Below, piece by piece: positions 8,826 through 18,826 of a DNA stretch of 64,000 bases. Within the stretch, counting starts at the first letter, position 1. The number at the start of each line of letters is the position of its first letter. The translations under genes were made by a program, and so were the position numbers. The DNA is from Crocosphaera sp. (GTDB lineage: Bacteria > Cyanobacteriota > Cyanobacteriia > Cyanobacteriales > Microcystaceae), in contig JASJBX010000056.1 in NCBI GenBank assembly GCA_030066295.1, positions 32,001 to 96,000 on the forward strand, given 5' to 3'. The notes below the pieces were generated by a model. The model was not told where the DNA came from. It saw only the letters and a list, made by a program, of their open reading frames with translations, and did no database searches.

Positions 8826-11144
8826 ATGAGAAAAAATCAACCATCAATGCAGCGTGTCAACTTTAACTCTACCTTATTCAGTAAATTTCCTTGTTCTCGG
8901 GGAAATCCTCTTAATTGTCCTCTTAATTTTCCTCAATTAAAATCGCAAAGTAAGGAGGAATCTCCAGAAGATTCCTGTAAAATCTGCCATTTTCCTGCTC
9001 TTGTCCCAGAAAAAACCAAAATTAAAGGCAAAGAAGGCAATTATTTACTTGATCGGACCATTGGCTATCGAGGGTTAGGAAGACTTTACCAAGGAACCTG
9101 TTTAATCGATCAACAAGCAGTTATTATTAAAGAATATCTTTTTCCTGATAAGTGCTTTGAAAAATCAGACATTAAACGTCGTCCAGATAATTTACAAAAA
9201 TTTAGTAATTTACAATTAATTGATGGTCGAAAACCAGATTTTCGTCTTCTTCTTCCTAAAGAAACTATTATCGAGCGTCAGGCTCAACGTTCGTACCAAC
9301 GCTGTTATAGCATTTTCAATGTAGCGGTTTCGGCCTTGTCTTTGCGAGGGTATCTAGAGAAGAATGATTCAATAGAGGAAGAAATAGTCTGGCAAATATT
9401 AGACCAAGTTTTACAAAGTTTATCCTTACTTCACCGTCAAAAATTTCGCTTATCTTTCGGTGTTGTTAAATCTGGAATAGCTCATGGAAATCTCTCTTTA
9501 GATACTCTCTTGATATCTTTTGATCATCAAAGTTTTTTGATTTATTTAGCTGATTTAGCTCTGTGGGAGAGGTTTGCTGATCCTTTATCAACTAAAAATT
9601 TGAATGAAATTTGTACTGATACAGCAAGATTAGAAGATTTAAAGAATTTAGGCTATATCGGTTTTTATTTATTAGCAGGAACTACGGTAGATGATGAGGG
9701 AAAACCGCTTGATCCCTATCAAGATAAGAATTGGAAAGATTGCAGTCAAGTTTTAAAGACTTACTTATTTAATTTAATGGGTAAGGGAATATTATCTCTA
9801 AAAACAGCCGAAATTGCCAGACAAGAACTCTTAAAAGTTAGACCCAAAATCAGTCCATCTAAGGTAAGTCATAGCTTATTACCTCTATCTTCATCTACAA
9901 CTAGTAATCATCGTCGTTGGTGGTGGATAGGAGGTGGAATACTCGGTTTAATTCTTTTGGTTTTATTGCTTTATTGGTTAAGTATAAAAATTAGAGTCTC
10001 TCAATTCAATTTGATGGGGTTTGCTAGAGGAAAAATTGCTAATATTGCTGATACTTCATCGGGTACTTTTTATTATGGTGCTATTCAAGGAAGTAGTTGG
10101 GATTATGTCTATACTCAAAAAAATTTAACTAAGTTTAGGGAAAATCTGGAGGAAACAATTGAGAACTCTTTTCCTAATCTCAAACAATGGACATACATTT
10201 CTTTAGGAGGAAATCAAAGTGATTTCAAGTTTTTAGTAACAACACCAATCAGGATTACAAAAAAGAGGGAAATAGATAGAATTAATTTTATGATTGGTAG
10301 TCCCGATTCTCCTCTCTCAACCCAGTATAAAACCTCACCCTTTGCTTATGATGCGATCGCGGTTTTTGTTGCTTTTAATTATGCAAAACGACAGAATGGA
10401 CTCCCTTATGCACTGAAGGGACAAATCACCCTTAAACAACTGCAAAAAATTTATACGGGACAAGTTAAACATTGGGACGAATTAAATCGTCATTTCCCAC
10501 CCTTACCTATTCAATTATATGTTCCAACCGATCCAGAAATTGAAGCAATCTTTAAAGCTAGAGTTTTACAAACTGAAGATATGAAGAAGAAATATGAGTT
10601 CTTGGTAGCAAAAGCGAAGGAAGATAATCCAGAAACAACCGATACAATGCTTAAAAATCAAGCTTGTTCTCAAAAATCGGAGGATATTCGTCCTATTTAT
10701 CGCCGTTCAACCTACGGAGAAGAAGGAATATTACAATGTATAATTAAAGATTTTGAAGATAATGATGATCCCATTGGTAGTATTGGTTTTGATAGTTTAA
10801 GTAAAATTGTTAGTCAATGTTCTGTGTATCCTTTGGCCATTTCTACAGAAGGAAAAGATGCTATTTCTCCCTTAATTTTAGATAGAGAACAAGGAATTAC
10901 TCCTGAAACCAATCTTTGTAATCATAAAGGGAGTTATGGGGTTAATACTAAAGCAGTCAGAAGTCAAAAATATCCCTTGACTTACCCCTTATCTGTGATT
11001 TATTACCGAGATAATCGTCGTAATTTAGTTGGCGATCAATTTGCGGACGTTTTAAAAACAAGAAAGGGACAATGCTTATTAAAAATAGTTCAATTAACCC
11101 CTATTTTTGAAATTACTTCTTGCAAAGATTCTGATACTTTTTGA
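8826..11144 (+). CDS. degenerate protein kinase - TM - PstS-like periplasmic binding domain fusion
   Basis: Kinase-like N-lobe (GYRGLGRLYQGT...VIIKEY), HGNLSLDTLLIS replacing HRDLKPxN, ADLAL replacing DFG; TM WWWIGGGILGLILLVLLLYWL; C-terminal PBP-like region (GQITLKQLQKIYTGQVKHWDELN). Confidence 0.75.
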   Translation: MRKNQPSMQRVNFNSTLFSKFPCSRGNPLNCPLNFPQLKSQSKEESPEDSCKICHFPALVPEKTKIKGKEGNYLLDRTIGYRGLGRLYQGTCLIDQQAVIIKEYLFPDKCFEKSDIKRRPDNLQKFSNLQLIDGRKPDFRLLLPKETIIERQAQRSYQRCYSIFNVAVSALSLRGYLEKNDSIEEEIVWQILDQVLQSLSLLHRQKFRLSFGVVKSGIAHGNLSLDTLLISFDHQSFLIYLADLALWERFADPLSTKNLNEICTDTARLEDLKNLGYIGFYLLAGTTVDDEGKPLDPYQDKNWKDCSQVLKTYLFNLMGKGILSLKTAEIARQELLKVRPKISPSKVSHSLLPLSSSTTSNHRRWWWIGGGILGLILLVLLLYWLSIKIRVSQFNLMGFARGKIANIADTSSGTFYYGAIQGSSWDYVYTQKNLTKFRENLEETIENSFPNLKQWTYISLGGNQSDFKFLVTTPIRITKKREIDRINFMIGSPDSPLSTQYKTSPFAYDAIAVFVAFNYAKRQNGLPYALKGQITLKQLQKIYTGQVKHWDELNRHFPPLPIQLYVPTDPEIEAIFKARVLQTEDMKKKYEFLVAKAKEDNPETTDTMLKNQACSQKSEDIRPIYRRSTYGEEGILQCIIKDFEDNDDPIGSIGFDSLSKIVSQCSVYPLAISTEGKDAISPLILDREQGITPETNLCNHKGSYGVNTKAVRSQKYPLTYPLSVIYYRDNRRNLVGDQFADVLKTRKGQCLLKIVQLTPIFEITSCKDSDTF

Positions 11145-11166
11145 ATTTAATCTATCTCGTAAAATC

Positions 11167-12399
11167 ATGAGTAATCATTTAGCAATTGCAGCTATTACAA
11201 CCACATTACAAAATCTTATTAATCAAAGAATTAATCAAGGAATTGGGGCAAAAAATGTCACAACTCTCCCCTTAGATAAAGCACGAGACAATAATGAAAC
11301 GAATCAAATAAATCTTTTTTTATATCATCTTTTTCCTAATTTAGCTTGGCAAAATCGTCATCCCATCGCTCAAAGAAATCGCGGTGAAAGTAAAAAAAGT
11401 CCTCTCGGTTTGGATTTATTTTATTTAATTTCTGTTTATGGAGAGAAAGATGATGAAGTGATAAGTCATGAATTATTAGGAAAGGTTATTAGTCTTTTTC
11501 ATGATCTTAATAAAATCACTCCCAATATGATTGAAACAGCAACCAGTAATGAATTAAGAGAAAGTAATTTACATGAACAAATTGAGCAAATTAATATTAT
11601 TCCCTTATCCCTTTCTTTAGAAGAAACTTTGTCAATTTGGCAAGGTTTTAATGTTCCTTATCGTCCTTGTGTTTGCTATCAAGTATCTGTTATTTTGATT
11701 GATAGTCAACAATCTTTAATGATTCCTCTACCCGTGCTATCTCAACATAATAAACAGGGGAAAATTGCACAATTAGGTTTTTTACCAACCTTAACAAATA
11801 TTGAATTACCTAACCGTAAACCTAGCGCACAATTAGGGGATATTATCACCCTTAGAGGGAATAATTTGGACAAACCTGGGATTAAAATTAGATTGACCCA
11901 TACTCAATTTAAACATAGTTTAGACCTTGAGCCGTTAGAGGATATCAAATCTGATAAAATACAAATAAAAGTCCCTAACCCAGAAGAAGTAGCAGTTAAT
12001 GAGTGGCGAATTGGTTTATATTTAGTTAGTATTGTTTGTATAGAAGGGGAAAATCAAACCCAACAATCTAATGAATTCCCTTTAAGTTTAGCTGCTCAAG
12101 TCATTGCTTTAACCCCACAAGAAACAAGAGAAGGTCCTCTTAAAATTAGGGTACATTGTACCCCTGCGTTACAGTCGAAACAAAAAGCATTTGTTTTATG
12201 GGGGGATCAGGTTTTTCCGACTCGTAAACGTTCCCATCCTCAGCAACCTACCATCACTACCCTTACTTGTAACATTCCCTCAGTTACTCAAGGGGAATAT
12301 GTTGTACGTTTAAGGGTTGATGGAATAGATAGTATTCCTGTCGATTTTAATACCTTTCCTTGGGAGTTTGATGGGAATCAAAAGATCATTGTCAGATAA
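11167..12399 (+). CDS. DUF4255 (Pvc16/Afp16-like tail terminator) with IPT/TIG-like domain
   Basis: MSNHLAIAAITTTLQNLINQRI...NQINLFLYHLFPNLAWQNR is the DUF4255 signature. Track start 11107 is probably too early; ATG at 11167 avoids overlap with the upstream CDS. Confidence 0.85.
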   Translation: MSNHLAIAAITTTLQNLINQRINQGIGAKNVTTLPLDKARDNNETNQINLFLYHLFPNLAWQNRHPIAQRNRGESKKSPLGLDLFYLISVYGEKDDEVISHELLGKVISLFHDLNKITPNMIETATSNELRESNLHEQIEQINIIPLSLSLEETLSIWQGFNVPYRPCVCYQVSVILIDSQQSLMIPLPVLSQHNKQGKIAQLGFLPTLTNIELPNRKPSAQLGDIITLRGNNLDKPGIKIRLTHTQFKHSLDLEPLEDIKSDKIQIKVPNPEEVAVNEWRIGLYLVSIVCIEGENQTQQSNEFPLSLAAQVIALTPQETREGPLKIRVHCTPALQSKQKAFVLWGDQVFPTRKRSHPQQPTITTLTCNIPSVTQGEYVVRLRVDGIDSIPVDFNTFPWEFDGNQKIIVR

Positions 12400-12402
12400 T
12401 GT

Positions 12403-13857
12403 TTATTGACAAATATATTTGCTCCCATCAGGAAGAATTGCACCGCAGAGAATAGCATTTTCAAGATTGATTCCTTTTGCTTTATTAAGGTTAGCATACC
12501 TCAAGTTAGCTCCCGTAAAATCTGCTCCATTTCCCTCTCCATAAGCTAAAATTGCATTTTCTAAGTTAGCATTTTTGAAATTAGTTTCGTTAAAGTTAGC
12601 TTTGAATAAATTAGCTTGTTTTAAGTTAGCCTCTTCTAAATTAGAACCCGATAAATTTGTTTCTTGAAGTCCTTTCCTATATAAATTTACGCCTTTTAAA
12701 TAGGCTTTGCTTAAGTTTAAATTAGCTAATATATCATCATCTTCCAGTTTGTTATTAAGAATTTTCCAAACCATTCTCCATTTATAATTAAGGGTATTGT
12801 TGGGTATTTTTGTCTCAGTAAATTTAGCTAGACTAAAATCGGTTTCTGTTAGATTAGTTTGCGTTAAATCTGTTTGTGTTAAATCACAGTTGCTTAAGTT
12901 AGCATTGGTTAAATCTGTGTCAATTAAGATAGCTTGTGTTAGGTTAGATTCTGATAAATTCGCTTCGGTTAAATCTGTTTGTTTGATGATAGCTTGACTT
13001 AGATTAGTTTCGGTTAAATTAGCTTGACTTAAATCCACATAATTGAGACTAGCTTGTGTAAAATTACTCTGGGAAAAATTGGCATTTTTTAGGTTGACAA
13101 TAAATAAATTACTTTGTGTTAAATTCGTTCCTTCTAAATTGCGATCGCTAAAATCTGAACTTTCTAAAGACACTTGACTAAGATTCAAGTTAATAGTCTC
13201 AGTTTCTAATTGATAGTTCACAAATTGCTGAACTTTTCGCCATTTATCGTTAATTTTTGTCTCACCTGTTATTGTTGTTTCTCGAAAATCAACATAGTTT
13301 AATATGGTATTTTCTAAATTTGCTTGACTTAGATTAGCTCCTCTTAACTTTGCTGAAGTTAAATTAGTATTTTGTAAATTCGTATTAGTTAAATTAGCTT
13401 TTTCTAAATTAGCTTTTTCTAAATTTGAGCTTTGTACACTTGCATCAGATAGATTGGTATTCTTTAAAATAGCTGCTTGTAATTTTGCTTCATTTAACTG
13501 AGCAAAAGATAAATTAGCTTCTGTTAAATTGGCTTCTAAAAGTAGGGTTTCATTTAATCTCGCTTTGGTTAAATTAGCACGAAATAAATTAGCTTTATTG
13601 AGGCGAGATAACGATAAATCCGCTTCCGTTAAATTGGCTCCATTCAGGTTAGCTTCCGTTAATTCCCATTCAACTAAATCAGCTTGAAATAGATTACAAG
13701 CCGGACATTCTCCTGTATTTTTTAATTGTTGAAATGCTTCTTCTTTGATAGCGACTGTTTGGGGTGAAATAATAATCAACACCAAACTCGTAATAAGCAT
13801 CCTTAGTAACAATCTCAGAAAATACTGCATATCAGTTTTTCTACTATAATAATACAA
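12403..13857 (-). CDS. secreted/membrane pentapeptide-repeat protein
   Basis: Extensive A(N/D)Lxx repeats in three blocks separated by (K/N)WR...(L)E spacers; N-terminal hydrophobic signal. Confidence 0.9.
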   Translation of the reverse strand: MYYYSRKTDMQYFLRLLLRMLITSLVLIIISPQTVAIKEEAFQQLKNTGECPACNLFQADLVEWELTEANLNGANLTEADLSLSRLNKANLFRANLTKARLNETLLLEANLTEANLSFAQLNEAKLQAAILKNTNLSDASVQSSNLEKANLEKANLTNTNLQNTNLTSAKLRGANLSQANLENTILNYVDFRETTITGETKINDKWRKVQQFVNYQLETETINLNLSQVSLESSDFSDRNLEGTNLTQSNLFIVNLKNANFSQSNFTQASLNYVDLSQANLTETNLSQAIIKQTDLTEANLSESNLTQAILIDTDLTNANLSNCDLTQTDLTQTNLTETDFSLAKFTETKIPNNTLNYKWRMVWKILNNKLEDDDILANLNLSKAYLKGVNLYRKGLQETNLSGSNLEEANLKQANLFKANFNETNFKNANLENAILAYGEGNGADFTGANLRYANLNKAKGINLENAILCGAILPDGSKYICQ

Positions 13858-13948
13858 ATAAAGGTAAACGTAGGGTATAAAGAAAGAAATCTTTATTTGA
13901 TCTGTTTTACCTAATGCTTGTCATTCTTTTAACTCCAAACCCCTAATT

Positions 13949-14671
13949 CTAACTCAAATTTAACGCTTTCTTTTGTAAAAAAACTAACTCTTTGATGCCA
14001 ATTTCTGCCAAATCTAAGATGTCATTAAGTTGGGAACGAGTAAAGCTATTTTCTTCTGCTGTTCCTTGGACTTCAATCAGGTCTAATTTTTCAGTCATAA
14101 CCACATTACAATCAACATCTGCTTTGAAATCTTCAGGATAATTTAAGTCTAAAAATGCCTCTCCTTCAATAAGTCCCACGGATATCGCTGCAACGGGAAA
14201 CTGTAAAGGAGAGGCGGTTAACTCTCCTTTTTTTATCAATTTATTCACCGCTAACCCTAACGCAACATATCCCCCTGTAATAGAAGTAGTACGGGTTCCT
14301 CCATCAGCTTGTAAGACATCACAATCAATAGTTATGGTTCTTTCTCCTAACTGTTTTAAATCGATACATGAGCGCAAACTTCGACCGATTAATCGCTGTA
14401 TTTCTTGGGTTCTTCCTGATAGCTTTAATAATTCTCGGCGTTGACGTTCTTGGGTTGAACCGGGTAACATTCTGTATTCTGCGGTTAACCATCCTTGACC
14501 ACTTCCAAAAAGAAACCGAGGTACATTTTCTTCAATACTTGCAGTACAAAGCACTTTTGTATCTCCAAACTGTGCTAAAACAGAACCCGCAGAAAACCGA
14601 GTGAAATTGAGTTCAAAATTAACAGGACGAAGTTGGTTCGGTTGACGGCCATCTGGACGTTTCCAAGACAT
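13949..14671 (-). CDS. rph: ribonuclease PH
   Basis: [13 protein letters not shown]...[20 protein letters not shown]...[15 protein letters not shown]...[12 protein letters not shown]. Confidence 0.95.
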   Translation of the reverse strand: MSWKRPDGRQPNQLRPVNFELNFTRFSAGSVLAQFGDTKVLCTASIEENVPRFLFGSGQGWLTAEYRMLPGSTQERQRRELLKLSGRTQEIQRLIGRSLRSCIDLKQLGERTITIDCDVLQADGGTRTTSITGGYVALGLAVNKLIKKGELTASPLQFPVAAISVGLIEGEAFLDLNYPEDFKADVDCNVVMTEKLDLIEVQGTAEENSFTRSQLNDILDLAEIGIKELVFLQKKALNLS

Positions 14672-14873
14672 AAGTTATGCTTAAATTTTATTTTTTGCTT
14701 CTGTATATTATCATAGATGATGACAAAATTAAAGACTTAAGATTGTCACGATGTTCCAAATAAAGAGACATTATTAAATCAATTAAACTTGTCGGGTGGG
14801 CAATGTCTGAAATAGTTTACATATTAAATTTATATTTTATCGGTTGTTAATCCCTACGAAGAAATTATAAGAT

Positions 14874-16016
14874 TCAAGAATGTAAAATCAAGAAAGCTAA
14901 GCTTGCCAGTCCTGATGCTGAAAACAAAACAGTTTTATAGGTAATTTTCGTTAAATTTAAGCTCAGTAATAATAAGAAATAAACATCCATAAACACCCGT
15001 GAATAGTCGAGATAGTATCCCAAAATGGTAATACTACTAAAAGTAAACATTAGACTATAAAATCCATTACTTATCTGCATTAATAAATTGAGTTTACGAT
15101 GTTTAAGATAAAGGATAAAAATAGCTATAAAACTCAACAATAAAATGAGGAACATATAGGCTTCAAAGAGATTTGATCCAGAGATTTCTCCGGTTAAAAT
15201 ATTGATAAATTTCTGAATAATACCCATAAAAGGAAAACCGAAATTATCTTTAACTCTTACTTTTCCAGGTAAATCTAAAAAGCTAATATAAACCGTCCAT
15301 AAAATGGGTGGAATTAATCCGTACAATAAACATTGAATCTGTTTAAATCTTCGTTGTATTAAACTGGTTAAAAATAAAGCGAACCAAACAATTAATAAGG
15401 TTTCTCTCGTCAAACAACCTAAACTAATAAATAAGGCTGTTAACTTATATTTCTCATAACGATAACAATAAAAAGAAGCTATTAAAAATACACTGCTAAA
15501 TAAATCAGCCGTTCCTAAAGATAATACCATCCAAACCCCAGGAATACATAGAGTAAATAAAGACTGAAATTTTGAAACATTATCATACTTAAAATAAAAA
15601 TGAGTAAGGGCAACAATTACAATAATAGATATAGCATTGATACCCACCATAATATAAGGAATGAGATGGTGATTTCCTAACCCTAAAATATAACTCAATA
15701 AAGGATATAAAATACGACGATATCGATAAATCGGATGGTCTAAACTATTAATTGTTTCAGGATTTTGTAAAAAAGGATCGAGAGCCAAACTCAAAAATTG
15801 TTGCCCATCGTAACCAATTTCTCCTCCATATATTAAAGTATTTTCAGGATTTAGAAAAGGAGATAAAGGTAAAATTGAACCAATACGAAAAAACCCAGTT
15901 ATATTGCTATCGAATTTAATAAAATAAAAATATAAAACAACTAACAAAACAAGAAGAGAAGCAATAAAGATATTAACAAGACCAGGAGTCAATTTATTTT
16001 GATTTGAATTAGACAT
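14874..16016 (-). CDS. polytopic membrane protein, glycosyltransferase C-like
   Basis: Many TM segments, GYDGQQFLSLALDP and YRYRRILYPLL motifs; ATG at 16016 likely rather than 16040. Confidence 0.6.
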   Translation of the reverse strand: MSNSNQNKLTPGLVNIFIASLLVLLVVLYFYFIKFDSNITGFFRIGSILPLSPFLNPENTLIYGGEIGYDGQQFLSLALDPFLQNPETINSLDHPIYRYRRILYPLLSYILGLGNHHLIPYIMVGINAISIIVIVALTHFYFKYDNVSKFQSLFTLCIPGVWMVLSLGTADLFSSVFLIASFYCYRYEKYKLTALFISLGCLTRETLLIVWFALFLTSLIQRRFKQIQCLLYGLIPPILWTVYISFLDLPGKVRVKDNFGFPFMGIIQKFINILTGEISGSNLFEAYMFLILLLSFIAIFILYLKHRKLNLLMQISNGFYSLMFTFSSITILGYYLDYSRVFMDVYFLLLLSLNLTKITYKTVLFSASGLASLAFLILHS

Positions 16017-16205
16017 TAAAAATAAAATAGTGAAAAACAATAGTTAAGCTTGAATAGCCACAACGAATCACTGAGTAACGACTCTATTTAAGCTTAATTG
16101 TTCCCTGATCTGAGTTGACCCTGATATTATTTAAAAATAAAACACTGATTGTTGCCAAGATAGTTTAAAATGGCAAACGATATCCTTTAGAAAGGAGAGA
16201 GAACC

Positions 16206-16433
16206 TTGCCACATACCATTGTTACCGAAACTTGTGAAGGCGTTGCTGACTGCGTAGATGCTTGTCCCGTTGCTTGTATTCATGAAGGTCCCGGAAAAAA
16301 TATGAAAGGAACCGACTGGTATTGGATTGATTTTGCGACTTGTATTGATTGTGGAATTTGCTTACAAGTATGTCCCGTAGAAGGGGCAATTGTACCAGAA
16401 GAAAGACCCGACTTACAAAAAACACCCTCCTAG
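16206..16433 (+). CDS. 2x[4Fe-4S]-type bacterial ferredoxin
   Basis: 75 aa, CVDACPVACI and CIDCGICLQVCPVEGAI motifs; TTG start preceded by AAGGAGAG. Confidence 0.9.
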   Translation: MPHTIVTETCEGVADCVDACPVACIHEGPGKNMKGTDWYWIDFATCIDCGICLQVCPVEGAIVPEERPDLQKTPS

Positions 16434-16550
16434 AAATTTGAGTTCAGTGTTAGGTGTTCGGAGTTCGGGGTTAAATCTTTATTTTTAGAAAAAATCAAAA
16501 AATAACAGTAATTCTAAAATGAGTACATCGGGGTAATCACGATTGAAACA

Positions 16551-17288
16551 ATGGAAAATATCTTAGAAGTTAAGGACGTTTATGCTGGATATGTCAAAGA
16601 TTTAAACATATTACAAGGCATTAACTTTCGGATTTCTTTAGGAGAATTAGTCGCCATTATCGGTCCCAATGGTGCCGGAAAATCCACCTTGGTTAAAGCC
16701 ATTTTTGGCCTACTAAAAGTTAATCAAGGTCAAATTATGTTTAAAGACAAAAATATCACCGGTTTAAAATCCGATCAAATTGTCAAACTAGGGATGTGTT
16801 ATGTTCCGCAAATTCAAAACGTATTTGCCACCCTCACCATAGAAGAAAACCTAGAAATGGGGGCCTTTATTACCCATGGCTCATTAAAACAGCAAAAAGA
16901 GAAAATATACACCATGTTTCCCCGATTAGCTGAACGTCGCCGCCAAAAAGCAGGAACCCTGTCCGGCGGAGAAAGACAAATGTTAGCCATGGGACGAGCA
17001 TTAATGTTAGACCCGGATGTACTCTTGTTAGACGAACCCTCAGCCGCCTTGTCTCCCATTTTAGTCAATAGTGTTTTTGAACAGATCAAAGCCATCAATG
17101 GTACTGGGAAAGCCATCGTTTTAGTGGAACAAAACGCCAAAAAAGCCCTGATGATGGCTGATCGCGCCTATGTCCTCGAAAGTGGCCGCGATCGCTTTGA
17201 AGGCACAGGAGAACAATTACTCAACGATCCCAAGGTCGCACAACTTTATCTAGGGGCCGCCCATCAAAGTTCCGACGGAGAATCTTAG
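16551..17288 (+). CDS. ABC transporter ATP-binding protein, LivF-type
   Basis: Walker A GPNGAGKST, signature LSGGERQMLAMGRALM, Walker B VLLLDEPSAAL. Confidence 0.85.
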   Translation: MENILEVKDVYAGYVKDLNILQGINFRISLGELVAIIGPNGAGKSTLVKAIFGLLKVNQGQIMFKDKNITGLKSDQIVKLGMCYVPQIQNVFATLTIEENLEMGAFITHGSLKQQKEKIYTMFPRLAERRRQKAGTLSGGERQMLAMGRALMLDPDVLLLDEPSAALSPILVNSVFEQIKAINGTGKAIVLVEQNAKKALMMADRAYVLESGRDRFEGTGEQLLNDPKVAQLYLGAAHQSSDGES

Positions 17289-17456
17289 TAGAAAGTTCTG
17301 GATGAGACTACAATTTCAAAAATACAAGGTAAGCTAGATTAAGGAAAGGATTGACAACAGTCCCACCCCAGGTTAGAAGCAAGTTTCTTTCTTAACTTCA
17401 AGAAGAGAAAGACGGGACATTCTGACTTAGCGATTCTAGCAAAGTGATATAACTCC

Positions 17457-18752
17457 ATGTTGCGAATCATCACCCACTCAGCTGAGATAAACGCAGAATT
17501 GCAAAGAATCCGCGATCGCCCTTATCGAGACGAGATTCAAGCAAAAGAAGTCGCTGTGGGAGAAATTCTCGACAGAATCAAACACCAAGGAGATCAAGGA
17601 CTGTTTGAACCCTTCCATACCCTCACCACCCCCACTAACCTCAAGGTAAGCGGTTCCGACTTAGACGCAGCCTATCAAAAGGTTTCCAAAGACTTACTCG
17701 ATGCCATCCAAACCGTCAGTCAAAAACTAGAAAGCTTTTATCAACAACAACTGCCCAAACCTTGGGTAAAATTTGAAGCCGACGACGTGGTGGTGGGCAA
17801 ACGCTACACCCCGGTCAAACGGGCCGGCATTTATGTGACTTGGGATCAAGGGTCCCCTATCAGTCGCATCCTGATGCAAACCTTACCCGCCAAAATTGCC
17901 AAAGTCCCCGAGATTATTCTTGTCAGTCCCCCCGATGAAACTGGCAAAGTTCCCCCCGATATTTTAGTGGCAGCACAAATGACAGGGGTTAACCAAATTT
18001 ACCGCTTAGGGGGGGCAAAAGCCATTGCTGCTTTGGCCTACGGAACCGAAACCATTCCCAAAGTAGACGTGATCACCGGAACCGGCGGATTAGACGTGAT
18101 TCTAGCGAAACGAATGGTATATGGAACCGTCACCACCGATACCCCCGTCGATGCCTCAGAATTGTTTATTCTTGCCGATGAAACAGCCAACGAAAGCTAC
18201 ATCGCGGCTGACTTATTAGCCCAAGTCGAACAAGATCCCAGTAGTGCAGTAGTGGTGCTAACAACGGATCTAAGTTTAGCCCAAAAAATTCAGACCAAGG
18301 TACAACAAAAGTTACAAGATAATGCTCATGGTATTCTATCGGAAAAAGCGATCGCCCATTATGGATTGATTGCAGTGGTGGAGTCCCTCGAACAAGGGGT
18401 GAAGATCACCAATCAATTCGCCCCCCATACCGTTATCTTAACTCTGGCTGAACCTTGGGAGGTGGTAGAAAAACTTCGTGCCGTCGACAGCCTTTTAATT
18501 GGCAGCAAGACCCCCAAAGCTATCGAAAGCTATTTAGGCCATGGAGGTGTTATTCTCCCCCCCTCTGGCTTAATTCGTTATGCTTCTTCGGTGGGAGTGG
18601 AAACCTTCTTAAAACCCTCTCATCTCATCGAATATTCCTCGACGGCCTTGCAACAATTAGCCAATGCTTTAGAAATTTTAGCCTTAGCAGAAGGGTTACC
18701 CGCAAGTGCCGATGCCATTAATTTACGATTGCTTGAGGGAGAAGATTATTAG
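17457..18752 (+). CDS. hisD: histidinol dehydrogenase
   Basis: PVKRAGIYV...SPPDETGKVPPDILVAAQMTGVNQIYRLGGAKAIAALAYGTETIPKVDVITGTGG; GHGGVILP. Confidence 0.93.
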   Translation: MLRIITHSAEINAELQRIRDRPYRDEIQAKEVAVGEILDRIKHQGDQGLFEPFHTLTTPTNLKVSGSDLDAAYQKVSKDLLDAIQTVSQKLESFYQQQLPKPWVKFEADDVVVGKRYTPVKRAGIYVTWDQGSPISRILMQTLPAKIAKVPEIILVSPPDETGKVPPDILVAAQMTGVNQIYRLGGAKAIAALAYGTETIPKVDVITGTGGLDVILAKRMVYGTVTTDTPVDASELFILADETANESYIAADLLAQVEQDPSSAVVVLTTDLSLAQKIQTKVQQKLQDNAHGILSEKAIAHYGLIAVVESLEQGVKITNQFAPHTVILTLAEPWEVVEKLRAVDSLLIGSKTPKAIESYLGHGGVILPPSGLIRYASSVGVETFLKPSHLIEYSSTALQQLANALEILALAEGLPASADAINLRLLEGEDY

Positions 18753-18826
18753 GGCAAAGATTCGATACAATTGAAAAACCTTGTTATCCTTGATACTAAT
18801 TAAGCCCCCTTCAGGGCTGAAAAAAA

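Noticed and set aside
12797-12997. 66-aa plus ORF of SVKSVCVRL-like repeats
   Set aside because: Low-complexity antisense reading of the pentapeptide-repeat gene.
16222-16425. 67-aa minus-strand ORF
   Set aside because: Antisense to the ferredoxin gene.
16814-17140. 108-aa minus-strand ORF
   Set aside because: Antisense to the LivF-type ATPase core motifs.
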